Positions 55,046 through 64,000 of a DNA stretch of 64,000 nucleotides are shown one piece after another; positions within the stretch are counted from its first letter, which is position 1; each line of letters opens with the position of its first letter. The DNA comes from Zobellia uliginosa (GTDB taxonomy: Bacteria; Bacteroidota; Bacteroidia; Flavobacteriales; Flavobacteriaceae). A program made the translations under genes and the position numbers. Below the pieces are notes generated by a model. It was not told the DNA's origin. It did no database searches and saw only the letters and a list, made by a program, of their open reading frames with translations. Location of the stretch: positions 1,072,349 through 1,136,348 of the forward strand of contig NZ_FTOB01000001.1 of the NCBI RefSeq assembly GCF_900156625.1, read 5' to 3'.

Positions 55046-56497
55046 ATGTATAGTTCTTATATAAATGGAAAATGGACTGCTATGGGCGAGAATTTTGAAA
55101 CCACCAGCCCAGTAACCAATAAACCATTCGCTACTGTTATTGGTTGCGATGCAGAAGATGCTAGGGCGGCCATCAAAGCAGCAAAAACGGCATTTCCATT
55201 ATGGTCAGGTTTAAGTGCTGAAGAGCGTAGTCATTACCTGATCAAAGTAGCGGAAGCTCTTGAAGAAATGGTTGAGGAAATTGAAGATATATTAATTGAT
55301 GAGGTTGGCTCTTGGATCGGGAAAGCAAAATTTGAATGCCTTACCACACCTAAGTTATTTCGTGCAGCAGCAGACCTTGCTAAAACCGTAAAAGGTTATG
55401 AGCTAGTATCGCCTGCTGGCAAAAAGAGCATGGTAGTAAAAGAACCTATGGGAGTGGTCAGTGTTATCACACCGTGGAATATGCCCTTAAACCTTTCATC
55501 AAGAACCACATCTAGTATTCTAGCGGTAGGTAATACCGTAATATTAAAGCCTGCCGAATTATCTCCTTTGTCAGGAGGATGGGTTTTGGCAAAAGCCTTT
55601 GAAAAAGCTGGTGTTCCTAAAGGTGTATTTAATGTTCTTTTGTGCTCCAAACAAAATGTAGAGAAAGTTGGTGATGTTATGGTTACGGACCCCTCTATTA
55701 AGGCCATAAGTTTTACGGGGTCTACAGGTGTGGGTAAGCATATCGCAGCAAAAGCCGGAGGTCTTTTAAAAAAGGTTAGTATGGAGCTCGGCGGTAAAGA
55801 TGCGATGATTATTTTAGACGATGCGGATTTAGATATAGCCGTAAACGCAGCTGTTTTTGCCTCCTTTAATCATTCTGGTCAAATATGTATGGGTACCAAG
55901 CGTATCTATGTACATGAAAAACTAACTACCGAATTTACTGACCGTTTTGTTGCTAAAACTAAGAAACTTGGTTACGGTGATGTGCGAGATTTAAATAAGC
56001 CCATTGCTCCCCTGATCAATGAAACCCAAATTAGGAAAATTGACGAACAAGTAATAGATGCAGTTGCTAAAGGAGCAACTGTTTTAGCTGGCGGAAAAAG
56101 AGATGGTATGTATTACCTGCCCACAATTCTTACTGGGGTAACTTCCAATATGAGCACTTTTGACGAAGAAGCCTTTGGTCCTTTAGTATCTATATACGTT
56201 TTTTCAACTATCGAAGAAGCTATTGATCAAGTGAATGCCTCTAAATATGGTCTTTCAGGCGCTGTAATTACTAGAGATACAGTTAAAGGGTATGAAGTAG
56301 CCAGGAAAATTGAAAGTGGAATGTGCCATGTAAATGACGGTACTATCTATGCTGAAGCTTTAGCCCCTTTCGGGGGTGTTAAAAATAGTGGTATCGGGCG
56401 TTACGGTGGTCAAGCGTCAATAGATAGTTTTACGACAACGAAATGGATTACAATTGCCGATAAAGGTATTCAATATCCACCAGCATTCATGGAATAA
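55046..56497 (+). CDS. NAD(P)+-dependent aldehyde dehydrogenase (aromatic aldehyde type)
   Basis: 483 residues with the full ALDH set: ITPWNMPLN (Asn145), ILKPAELSP (Lys168), FTGSTGVGK, MELGGKD (Glu247) and GQICMGTKR (catalytic Cys281). Cytoplasmic. It groups by eye with benzaldehyde/vanillin-type dehydrogenases. With the SDR gene 12 bp downstream and PobA nearby, it likely oxidises a hydroxybenzaldehyde to the acid. Substrate inferred from neighbours. Confidence 0.88.
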   Translation: MYSSYINGKWTAMGENFETTSPVTNKPFATVIGCDAEDARAAIKAAKTAFPLWSGLSAEERSHYLIKVAEALEEMVEEIEDILIDEVGSWIGKAKFECLTTPKLFRAAADLAKTVKGYELVSPAGKKSMVVKEPMGVVSVITPWNMPLNLSSRTTSSILAVGNTVILKPAELSPLSGGWVLAKAFEKAGVPKGVFNVLLCSKQNVEKVGDVMVTDPSIKAISFTGSTGVGKHIAAKAGGLLKKVSMELGGKDAMIILDDADLDIAVNAAVFASFNHSGQICMGTKRIYVHEKLTTEFTDRFVAKTKKLGYGDVRDLNKPIAPLINETQIRKIDEQVIDAVAKGATVLAGGKRDGMYYLPTILTGVTSNMSTFDEEAFGPLVSIYVFSTIEEAIDQVNASKYGLSGAVITRDTVKGYEVARKIESGMCHVNDGTIYAEALAPFGGVKNSGIGRYGGQASIDSFTTTKWITIADKGIQYPPAFME

Positions 56498-56509
56498 AAA
56501 TAAAACAAA

Positions 56510-57274
56510 ATGAGCAAAACAATAATAATAACGGGGTGTTCTTCAGGAATAGGAGCGGAAACAGCAAGGCAGCTTAAAGCACAAGGCATGACCGTAGTCG
56601 GCTTCGACTTAAAAAAACCCGAAGCTAACGTCGACGTATATATTCCTATGGACTTAAGTGATTATTCCTCTATTGATAAGGCCGTAGAAGCACTAAAAAT
56701 AAAAGGTGATGCACTATATAACGTAGCAGGGGTTCCCCCAACATTACCTACTGATATCCAAATTAAAGTGAATTTTTTTGGACTGCGCCATTTTACCAAT
56801 CTTATGATTCCTAAATTAAATTCGAACGCTTCAATTATAAATTTAGCTTCATTGGCTGGTGCTAATTGGCTTAATAATATAGACCATATTAATTCTTTGT
56901 TCGCAATTGAAAACCCAGATGAAGCAGAACAGTTTTTAATAGAAAATAATTTGAACGATGTAGCTACCTATGCCTTTTCAAAAGAGGCCGTCATTGCATG
57001 GTCCCTTAAAGTATCGGATAAATGGAAAGAAAAAGGTATCACTGTAAAATCTGTAAGTCCAGGTCCAATAAAAACACCTATTCTTAAAGATTTTGAAGCA
57101 ACAATCGTAAAAAAACAAGTAAGTCTTCCTGAGGAATATAAAGGTGAGACAAGAGATATTGCCGCAATGCTTTGTTTTTTATGTAGTGATGGTGGTAGAT
57201 GGGTTAATGGCACAGATATTCTTATGGATGGAGGCTTAAAGGCTTCAAGGTTGAAATCATCATTGTTCAATTAA
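56510..57274 (+). CDS. Short-chain alcohol dehydrogenase (coniferyl-alcohol-dehydrogenase-like)
   Basis: 254 residues, a classical SDR: cofactor motif TGCSSGIG (8-15), NVAG (71-74), Ser114 and the YAFSK pair Tyr154/Lys158, then PGPIKTP and a late WVNGTDILMDGG. The insertion between strand 5 and the active-site Tyr (IDHINSLFAIENPDEAEQF) is like that of 3-alpha-hydroxysteroid and coniferyl-alcohol dehydrogenases (CalA, 255 residues). It would oxidise an aromatic alcohol to the aldehyde used by the adjacent ALDH. Confidence 0.85.
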   Translation: MSKTIIITGCSSGIGAETARQLKAQGMTVVGFDLKKPEANVDVYIPMDLSDYSSIDKAVEALKIKGDALYNVAGVPPTLPTDIQIKVNFFGLRHFTNLMIPKLNSNASIINLASLAGANWLNNIDHINSLFAIENPDEAEQFLIENNLNDVATYAFSKEAVIAWSLKVSDKWKEKGITVKSVSPGPIKTPILKDFEATIVKKQVSLPEEYKGETRDIAAMLCFLCSDGGRWVNGTDILMDGGLKASRLKSSLFN

Positions 57275-57284
57275 AATAATTGGT

Positions 57285-59084
57285 ATGTCTTTAAATAAAG
57301 TTTTTACGGTAATTTTCATTTTGGTATTTGCAGGGTTTACATTGACCAGTTGCGAATCAAAGAAAAAGAATGATGGGAAAAAAAATGTAATAACTACAAC
57401 AATTGAGTTGCCAAACCGACCAAATATTTTATGGTTGGTCACTGAAGATATGGGGTCATATATACCTTCTTTTGGCGACTCTACAATTACAACTCCCAAC
57501 TTAAGCCGCTTGGCCAAAGAAGGAGTGGTGTATCCTAATCTATTCTCTCCCTCCGGAGTATGTGCGCCTAGTAGGGCGGCAATTACTACGGGAATGTACC
57601 CAACAAGTATAGGGGCCAATAATATGCGTACCATTTTGCATACCAAGATGACAGGTTTGCCCGCCTATGGGGCAGTGCCTCCACCTGAAACGCGTATGGT
57701 AAGCGAACTTCTTCGAATGAACGGGTATTATTGCTCAAACAACTATAAAGAGGATTATCAATTTAAAGCCCCAAAAACTGCTTGGGACGAAAGTAGTCCG
57801 TATGCCCATTGGCGAAATCGAAATAAGGACCAACCTTTTTTCGCGGTATTCAATTTTACGGAAACACATGAGTCTGGATTATTTGAACCCTATGGTCATA
57901 GAAAAATTGAAACGAGACATTATCACTCGGGAGACACTACCTATACTTGGGGAGAGGATAAATTAGAATTACAAAAAAAACCGTACATAGCTTGGGGAGC
58001 TAGCCGATTTACTGAAGAAGAGACGCCGGTGAACTTGCCCAAAAACACAAAGTTTTCTATTCCCCCATATTTGCCCAATACCCCTATAGTACATAGGGAT
58101 ATGTGGAAATTATATAATAACATAGCCGAAATGGACAAACAAGTTGGAGCCATTTTAAAGCAATTGGAAGATGATGGATTATTGGAAAATACCATCATTT
58201 TTTTCTATGGTGATCATGGAGGGCCAATGCCAAGGGAAAAGCGGCTAATTTATGATTTAGGGCTGAAAACGCCTATGATTATTAGGTTTCCAAACAAGCA
58301 ACGCTCAGAAACAAGAGATGATCAATTACTCAGTTTTGTAGATTTTGCCCCTACCTTACTTTCCTTGGCCGACATTGAACCACCAGCTTATATTCAAGGA
58401 CAAGCTTTTTTAGGAAAGTACAAAGCCAAGGAAGAACGAAACTATATATATGGGGCCGCAGATCGTTTCGATGGGGTTACCGACGCCATACGTGCCGTTA
58501 GAGATAACCAATATAAATACATACGTAATTATAGACCTGATCAAGGGTATTATTTGCCTGTAAAATTCAGGGAAAGGATACCTACAATGCAAGAGTTGTT
58601 ACGACTACGTGATGAAGGAAAATTAGATAGTATACAATTACAATGGTTTCGTGAAAAGAAGCCCGATGAAGAACTTTATGATTGTTCGGCTGATCCATAC
58701 GAGCTAAATAATTTGGCTCAAGATCCTTCTTATCAAAGTAAACTTGTTGAATTGCGAACGGAATTGGACCGTTGGTTATCTGAAATTGGAGATGAGCCCA
58801 ATCTTCCTGAAAAAGAACTGATTGCCAAGTTGTGGAATGGGGCAAAAAAACAGCCAACAACCTCAAAACCAAAACTTGCGTTTTCTGATAATAAATTAAC
58901 TATTAGCTGTGCTACCATAGGAGCTTCCATTGGTTATAAAATTATTCCTGAAAATGGGAAAACACCAAAAACATGGTCAATATATCAGAAACCATTAAAC
59001 CTTCCTAAACATGCTAAAATAGTTGTGCAAGCGTATAGAATAGGATTTGTGCCAAGTGACATTGTTACTGAAAACAGAATCTAA
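57285..59084 (+). CDS. Formylglycine-dependent sulfatase, lipoprotein
   Basis: 599 residues with a lipobox (FAGFTLTSC, Cys23). The formylglycine motif is CAPSR (Cys93-Arg97) within GVCAPSRAAITTGMYP; metal-binding acids appear in WLVTEDMGS and FYGDHGGPMPREK, and ELYDCSADPYELNNLA is the C-terminal signature. The layout resembles heparan N-sulfatase-like (S1_8-type) members. Surface or periplasmic. It starts 10 bp after the SDR gene, so it belongs to the same transcript; either an aryl sulfate or an algal polysaccharide sulfate could be its substrate. No maturase gene is in the window. Confidence 0.9.
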   Translation: MSLNKVFTVIFILVFAGFTLTSCESKKKNDGKKNVITTTIELPNRPNILWLVTEDMGSYIPSFGDSTITTPNLSRLAKEGVVYPNLFSPSGVCAPSRAAITTGMYPTSIGANNMRTILHTKMTGLPAYGAVPPPETRMVSELLRMNGYYCSNNYKEDYQFKAPKTAWDESSPYAHWRNRNKDQPFFAVFNFTETHESGLFEPYGHRKIETRHYHSGDTTYTWGEDKLELQKKPYIAWGASRFTEEETPVNLPKNTKFSIPPYLPNTPIVHRDMWKLYNNIAEMDKQVGAILKQLEDDGLLENTIIFFYGDHGGPMPREKRLIYDLGLKTPMIIRFPNKQRSETRDDQLLSFVDFAPTLLSLADIEPPAYIQGQAFLGKYKAKEERNYIYGAADRFDGVTDAIRAVRDNQYKYIRNYRPDQGYYLPVKFRERIPTMQELLRLRDEGKLDSIQLQWFREKKPDEELYDCSADPYELNNLAQDPSYQSKLVELRTELDRWLSEIGDEPNLPEKELIAKLWNGAKKQPTTSKPKLAFSDNKLTISCATIGASIGYKIIPENGKTPKTWSIYQKPLNLPKHAKIVVQAYRIGFVPSDIVTENRI

Positions 59085-59090
59085 CAGATG

Positions 59091-59109
59091 AGAACCATGG
59101 TTCTTTTTT
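59091..59109 (+). terminator. Short hairpin with T-run after sulfatase
   Basis: AGAAC-CATG-GTTCT then seven T. The stem is only 5-6 bp, but the place, just after the last gene of the cluster, fits a terminator. Confidence 0.4.
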
Positions 59110-59326
59110 TATTCAAAATGTAACTATTTACTGGGCAAAAAAAACCATAAGCCAATAAAAACAGCTGTTAGGGAAAACTATTGTTAATAAAAGATGTTTT
59201 GCGATCTATAATGTAAAAGCATGATATCAAGAACAAAATTTCTGGATATCTAAAAAAGGTGCTCCGTCGATAGAGTTATCTGAAAAATGATAAATGGCCT
59301 TGTCACATTGCTGAATTTTAAAATAT

Positions 59327-61018
59327 ATGTATACGATGATTAAAAATATTATTACAATTTCATTGGTTGGGATTGTTACTTTAAGTTGTGTTACGAACAA
59401 GAGGATCGATAAAGTTTCAGTGAATGAAATAAATGAGTACTCAAATCCAATTTTACAAGGTTTCTACCCCGACCCAAGTATTTGTAAAGCTGGTAGTAAT
59501 TACTACATGGTACATTCAACCTTTGCCTATTTTCCAGGAATTCCAATTTTTGAAAGTAATGACCTTGTGAACTGGACACAAATTGGAAATGTATTAGACA
59601 GACCGGAGCAATTAGATTTAGAGGGGTTAGATGTATCAAGAGGAGTTTTTGCCCCGGCAATCAGTTATCACAAAGGAATTTATTATTTAGTAGGCACAAT
59701 AGTTAAAGGAGGAAATAATTTTATTGTTTCCGCAACCGATCCAGCCGGTCCTTGGTCCAATCCGATATGGATACCCGAAGTAAAAGGAATAGATCCTTCA
59801 CTTTTTTTTGATAATGAGAAAACTTTTATTGTATACAACAGTGTCCCTCCAGATGGAAAACCAATGTATAAAGGACATAGGACTATAAGAATGTATGAGT
59901 TCGATATAGAAAAAGGAAAAGTTTTAGGGGCACCTATAATTTTGGTAAATGGTGGTTCGGATATTTCCAAAAAACCAAACTGGATCGAAGGTCCACATAT
60001 CTACAAAAGAAATAAGTATTACTACTTAATGGCTGCCGAAGGTGGAACTTATGAAAATCATTCAGAAGTTGTTTTTCGAAGTAAAAATGTAACTGGGCCA
60101 TATACAAGTTATGAGAATAATCCAATTCTAACCCAGCGTCATTTAGACCCAAATAGACCAAGCCCAATTGTTTCAACTGGACATGCGGATATAGTAGAAG
60201 ATAATTATGGAAATTGGTGGGGCGTTTTTTTAGGATGCAGACCTTACGAAGGCAATTATTATAACACTGGTAGAGAAACATTTATGGCGCCTGTAAAATG
60301 GGTAAATAACTGGCCTATTTTTGATTTAGGAGGAGATATTGTAAAGAGAAGTTATCCAACACCCAATAATGCAAAAAAACAAAAGCGATCATTTAAAAAC
60401 AGTGGAAAATATATATACAAAGAAGAGTTCGAAAAATCGAAACTCGGTTATGAATGGTTGTTTTTAAGAACACCAAGAGAAAAGTGGTACACTATTTCCA
60501 ATGGTACTATTTCAATTAAAACAAGGCCGGAAAGTGCTTCCAAAAAACAAAATCCAAGTTTTATAGGATACCGACAGCAACATATAAATGGGAGTGTAAG
60601 TGCAGAAATGGACTTTAACACACTTAAAGAAAACGAAAAATCCGGATTAGTAATTTTTCAAAACGAGACACATTATTACTACATGTGTAAATCAATTTCC
60701 AATGATAGGCCCGTAGTTCAGTTATTTCAATCTAAAAAAGACACATTAGAACTCTTAATTGAAAAACCTGTAATCTCAAAAAGTTCTTTACAGCTAAAGA
60801 TAGAAGCAAACGGAGCGCATTACAATTTCTATTATGCTGACGAAAATGAAAATTGGAAACCATTACAATTAGATGTAGATGCAAGTTTTTTAAGTACTCA
60901 AGAAGCAGGTGGTTTCGTAGGTGCTATTTATGGTATGTACACGACTTCGTTAGGAGAGAAAAGTGATAACACTGCTAGATTCAATTGGTTCGAAATTGAA
61001 AACTTGGATTCATATTAA
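59327..61018 (+). CDS. GH43 beta-xylosidase/alpha-arabinofuranosidase lipoprotein
   Basis: 563 residues (the ATG at 59336 would serve equally). Lipobox in VGIVTLSC. The five-bladed GH43 domain (about 38-350) shows GFYPDPSI with catalytic base Asp49, GIDPSLFF with Asp156, and WIEGPHIY with acid Glu221; SRGVFAPAISYHKGIYYLV is typical of the xylosidase branch. A C-terminal concanavalin-like GH43 C2 domain follows (about 370-560; GFVGAIYGMYTT). It would release xylose or arabinose from oligosaccharides. The next gene starts at the base after its stop. Confidence 0.9.
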   Translation: MYTMIKNIITISLVGIVTLSCVTNKRIDKVSVNEINEYSNPILQGFYPDPSICKAGSNYYMVHSTFAYFPGIPIFESNDLVNWTQIGNVLDRPEQLDLEGLDVSRGVFAPAISYHKGIYYLVGTIVKGGNNFIVSATDPAGPWSNPIWIPEVKGIDPSLFFDNEKTFIVYNSVPPDGKPMYKGHRTIRMYEFDIEKGKVLGAPIILVNGGSDISKKPNWIEGPHIYKRNKYYYLMAAEGGTYENHSEVVFRSKNVTGPYTSYENNPILTQRHLDPNRPSPIVSTGHADIVEDNYGNWWGVFLGCRPYEGNYYNTGRETFMAPVKWVNNWPIFDLGGDIVKRSYPTPNNAKKQKRSFKNSGKYIYKEEFEKSKLGYEWLFLRTPREKWYTISNGTISIKTRPESASKKQNPSFIGYRQQHINGSVSAEMDFNTLKENEKSGLVIFQNETHYYYMCKSISNDRPVVQLFQSKKDTLELLIEKPVISKSSLQLKIEANGAHYNFYYADENENWKPLQLDVDASFLSTQEAGGFVGAIYGMYTTSLGEKSDNTARFNWFEIENLDSY

Positions 61019-62212
61019 ATGAACTTTCATAGTTTTTTATTTCTAATTATTTGTTCTGATTCTAAAAGTTCGGGAAACGTAAAACATATATTATTATCGG
61101 GCCTTTCATTGAACTTGTTATATGTATTAGGTATTGGTAATCTCTATGGGCAAGAAGTACTAAAACTTGAGAAAGTCCGATCCAATTTTTTCTCTACCCA
61201 GTTCAATCTTCATGCAGGGTATATTCACGATGAAGAAGGCAATAGATTTGGCACCACTACTAGGGGGCAAAGGAATCTTGTTGCTTTTCAGTTTTTTCAT
61301 AAACAAAAACGAGATGTTACTACTGATCCAACAAAACTCATTCGATTCAACTCATTAATGTTTCGTGTTGCAACTCCTACCAGTTTAGACTTTACTAAAG
61401 AAAATAATGGCATCAACTTTAAAGTACGATTAATAAAAGCTTGGGCTAAGTTTTCAACAAAATGGGTGAACACTACAATCTGGGTAGGTAATAAAACACT
61501 ACCCTATGGCCATAGTCATTTTTTAGATACCGCTTCTAGTTTTATGCTTCATAGTATTAATATAGATATGGGGTTTATTCAAGATTTAGGTGTATTTGTT
61601 AAAACTCCAATTTCAAATAAAATAGATGCTCAATTTAGTATAGGTACTGGAGGCTTGTTTAGTACAGCGCTTCTGGAGATTGAAGGGAATGATTATTCTT
61701 ACAATAGTTTTAAGAGAGATAAAAGGTGGCTAGTTGTCGCACATTTCGATAATCGTCATTTTCTCAATGATAAAATTGGAGTAAACCTAGTTTCTGGACG
61801 AATAAAGGACAAATTGGTTAATGATGATTTTATACAAATAAACAGAATCGGGGTATACTGGAAACATAAAGACAAAAATAAATTAAAAGTTATTAATCAA
61901 GTATTTGTAGGTAGCTCAAAATCATGTGAATATGGTTCTTTTATGTCTCTTAATACGCAATCTAGCCTAGGGTATTATCTAAAAGATGATTTTTCTATAG
62001 ATACATCTTTTGTTAGTAGTTATTTGACTTCAACCTCCTCTAATCAATATTATTTGAACTATACCAGTGGTATGAGCTTTACCTACATGATAGAACCTCT
62101 AAAACGTCTGAAACTAAATAGTTACTACACCAATATCTATGATTTAAATGAAAGAAATTGGGGAGTTTTACTTCAATTGACTATGGAATTTGGGAATAAA
62201 CCTAAATTCTAA
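61019..62212 (+). CDS. Outer-membrane beta-barrel protein of unknown type
   Basis: 397 residues that begin immediately after the GH43 stop codon, so translation is probably coupled. After an N-terminal hydrophobic segment (HILLSGLSLNLLYVLGIGNLYGQ) come alternating amphipathic strands (FNLHAGYIHDEEGN, TTIWVGNKTLPYGHSHF, IDMGFIQDLGVFVKTP) and a C-terminal LLQLTMEFGNKPKF, as in porin-like barrels. It might form a channel for GH43 products or substrates. No family is firmly recognised. Confidence 0.6.
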   Translation: MNFHSFLFLIICSDSKSSGNVKHILLSGLSLNLLYVLGIGNLYGQEVLKLEKVRSNFFSTQFNLHAGYIHDEEGNRFGTTTRGQRNLVAFQFFHKQKRDVTTDPTKLIRFNSLMFRVATPTSLDFTKENNGINFKVRLIKAWAKFSTKWVNTTIWVGNKTLPYGHSHFLDTASSFMLHSINIDMGFIQDLGVFVKTPISNKIDAQFSIGTGGLFSTALLEIEGNDYSYNSFKRDKRWLVVAHFDNRHFLNDKIGVNLVSGRIKDKLVNDDFIQINRIGVYWKHKDKNKLKVINQVFVGSSKSCEYGSFMSLNTQSSLGYYLKDDFSIDTSFVSSYLTSTSSNQYYLNYTSGMSFTYMIEPLKRLKLNSYYTNIYDLNERNWGVLLQLTMEFGNKPKF

Positions 62213-62420
62213 CTTATGGATTGTTTGAACAAGGGTAAATCTACATAACCTATTTCAAGTCAAAAAAATGCACGAGGTAGTAGCCCAGGAATATTTCATA
62301 AACCGAAAAGAGAAAGATATGGCAATATCAAATTCGGTTGAAAATTTACATTAATCATAAAAAATAGCAAGACGGCGACAAAAAGTTGCTTGAAAACAAT
62401 AATAAATTCAACTAAACACC

Positions 62421-63836
62421 ATGGAAACAACAGCAAACAGAAGTTATCTAATAAAATTAACGATAGTAGCAACACTTGGAGGTCTATTGTTCGGGTATGA
62501 TACAGCAGTAATTTCCGGAACGGTCAGTTCTTTGGAAAGTTTTTTTATTCTACCATTCGGATTAAATGAAATGGATGCTAATGCCAGATTAGGATTTGTT
62601 GTTTCTTGCGCCTTGATTGGTTGTATTGTAGGGGGAATATGCGGAGGAATGATCAGCAAAAAATTGGGACGGAAAAATGGCTTAATTTTAGCGGCATTAT
62701 TGTTTTTAGTATCTGCAATAGGGTCTTCGATGCCCGAACTATTTATTGAGTCAATAGGAAGCGCAGATCATACATACATTTATATTTTCGTTATTTATAG
62801 AATTATAGGCGGCATAGGTGTTGGTTTAGCATCTATGCTTTCACCATTGTACATTGCTGAAATTGCACCGGCTAAAATAAGGGGTAAACTGGTTTCGTTG
62901 AATCAGTTTGCTATTATATTTGGAATGTTAGTGGTGTATTTTGTTAACTTTTATATTGCAAAACAAGGAGATGATTCTTGGTTGAATTCTATTGGGTGGC
63001 GTTGGATGTTTGCTTCGGAAACCATTCCTGCTACACTGTTTTTGGTTATGTTGTTTTTTGTGCCGGATACTCCTAGGTCGTTACTGTTGAAATCTAAAAC
63101 AGAAAAAGCTATGGAAGTTCTAACAAAAGTAAATGGGCTAGAAGAAGCAAAGAAAATATTTGCTGAAATTGAAAATACGGTAACCAGTCGTTCGGGAAAA
63201 CTATTTTCTTTCGGAATGAGAGTAATTGTTATAGGGGTCTTACTCTCCGTTTTCCAACAATTTGTAGGTATTAATGTAGTATTATATTACGCGCCAGAGA
63301 TTTTCAAAAGTATGGGTTCTGGAACTGATACAGCATTATTGCAGACAATTATTGTTGGTTCGGTGAATTTAGTATTTACAGTATTAGCTATAGTGACCGT
63401 TGATAAATATGGAAGAAAACCATTAATGGTTATTGGTGCCTTGGGTATGGCTATTTCGATGTTTGCATTAGGAACAACCTTTTTTACACAGTCTGTTGGT
63501 CTAGGGGCATTAGTTTTTATGCTTATTTATGTAGCAAGTTTCGCTGTGAGTTGGGGGCCGGTTTGTTGGGTTTTGTTATCGGAAATATTTCCAAATAAAA
63601 TTAGAGGTCGTGCATTGGCTGTTGCTGTTGCGGTACAATGGATTTCTAATTATTTAGTATCATGGACGTTTCCAATGATGGATAAGAACACGTACTTGTT
63701 AGAAAAATTCAACCACGGATTTGCTTATTGGATTTATGGTGTTATGGGTTTACTGGCAATGTTTTTAGTATGGAAGTATGTGCCGGAAACAAAAGGAAAA
63801 ACATTGGAAGAATTGGAGAAAATTTGGAAGAAGTGA
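62421..63836 (+). CDS. MFS sugar/H+ symporter (XylE-like)
   Basis: 471 residues with 12 spans and sugar-porter signatures: GGLLFGYDTAVISGT, KKLGRKNG, RIIGGIGVGLASMLSPLYIAEIAPAKIRGKLVSLNQ, PDTPRSLL, QQFVGINVVLYYAPEIF and PETKGKTLEELEKIW. The insertion between helices 2 and 3 (ELFIESIGSADHTYI) is like that of E. coli XylE. Together with the GH43 gene it suggests xylose or a related pentose as substrate; other hexoses are possible. Confidence 0.9.
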   Translation: METTANRSYLIKLTIVATLGGLLFGYDTAVISGTVSSLESFFILPFGLNEMDANARLGFVVSCALIGCIVGGICGGMISKKLGRKNGLILAALLFLVSAIGSSMPELFIESIGSADHTYIYIFVIYRIIGGIGVGLASMLSPLYIAEIAPAKIRGKLVSLNQFAIIFGMLVVYFVNFYIAKQGDDSWLNSIGWRWMFASETIPATLFLVMLFFVPDTPRSLLLKSKTEKAMEVLTKVNGLEEAKKIFAEIENTVTSRSGKLFSFGMRVIVIGVLLSVFQQFVGINVVLYYAPEIFKSMGSGTDTALLQTIIVGSVNLVFTVLAIVTVDKYGRKPLMVIGALGMAISMFALGTTFFTQSVGLGALVFMLIYVASFAVSWGPVCWVLLSEIFPNKIRGRALAVAVAVQWISNYLVSWTFPMMDKNTYLLEKFNHGFAYWIYGVMGLLAMFLVWKYVPETKGKTLEELEKIWKK

Positions 63837-64000
63837 ATACGGATCATGACTAATTGTTTTCATGCAAATAGCAAACTCCTATTTCATTTCATACACAACA
63901 ATGAGGGCTCAACACAAAAAGTTGTGGAGAGGTTAAAATTGGCCGATCTTTGAATCCAAAAAGTTAAATGCTTTCAGATTCACTATCATCTATAGCCAAA
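63837..64000. other. Non-coding right edge
   Basis: No gene or motif is evident; the next gene probably begins beyond the window. Confidence 0.4.

Noticed and set aside
59160..59290. Gene relic upstream of GH43 (KKGAPSIELSEK frame)
   Set aside because: Too short and without a recognisable signature; it may be chance.

Overview
The window looks like the chromosome of a marine, alga-associated member of the Flavobacteriaceae (Zobellia/Maribacter-like). This is inferred from type IX secretion sorting tails on the glycanases, a CarboxypepD_reg/TonB outer-membrane receptor, poor Shine-Dalgarno signals, many lipoprotein signals and the set of algal-polymer enzymes. No rRNA, complete tRNA, CRISPR array or replication origin was seen.

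Layout. (1) 0.2-2.8 kb: a cold-response set (fatty-acid desaturase, DEAD-box helicase, cold-shock protein) closed by a strong terminator. (2) 2.9-3.9 kb: a deletion scar joining the N-terminus of a lipoprotein dehydrogenase-like gene to the C-terminus of an AraC regulator. (3) 4.0-10.8 kb: two large, paralogous, overlapping FG-GAP/ASPIC-UnbV lipoproteins (minus strand). (4) 11.2-20.5 kb: housekeeping and regulatory genes (a Dph6-like enzyme with an in-frame stop, agmatinase, GNAT, Crp/Fnr, a cyclase-TolB-TPR-AraC fusion, two hydrolases, a zinc-peptidase lipoprotein). (5) 20.7-35.7 kb: polysaccharide breakdown (GH16 agarase/porphyranase-like, GH18 chitinase, multidomain GH16 laminarinase, IS66 scar, hybrid sensor-regulator, GH64 and GH16 beta-1,3-glucanases sharing a nearly identical CBM6). 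Degenerate tRNA 3' ends lie at 21.92 kb and 35.96 kb in the same orientation. (6) 36.2-43.7 kb: a compact minus-strand protocatechuate operon, pcaH-pcaG-pcaB-pcaDC-pobA-pcaIJ-pcaF, with AraC and IclR regulators beside it. (7) 45.8-59.1 kb: a plus-strand cluster with a TonB receptor, EF-hand arylsulfotransferase, a relic resembling a sulfatase tail, a metallo-beta-lactamase-fold hydrolase, a SulP transporter, an aromatic-acid MFS transporter, an aldehyde dehydrogenase, an SDR alcohol dehydrogenase and a formylglycine-type sulfatase. (8) 59.3-63.8 kb: a GH43 xylosidase/arabinofuranosidase, an outer-membrane barrel and a sugar/H+ symporter.

The most interesting hypothesis is that blocks 6 and 7 form one system for using sulfated phenolics from algae or seagrass. 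Uptake would be through the TonB receptor, sulfate removal or transfer by the sulfatase, ASST and MBL enzymes, and inner-membrane transport by SulP and the PcaK-like carrier. A benzylic alcohol would then be oxidised to an aldehyde and an acid (SDR, ALDH), hydroxylated by PobA, and degraded through the beta-ketoadipate pathway to succinyl-CoA and acetyl-CoA. The tRNA relics and the visibly AT-richer composition to the right of 36 kb suggest that blocks 5 and 6-8 are separately acquired islands.
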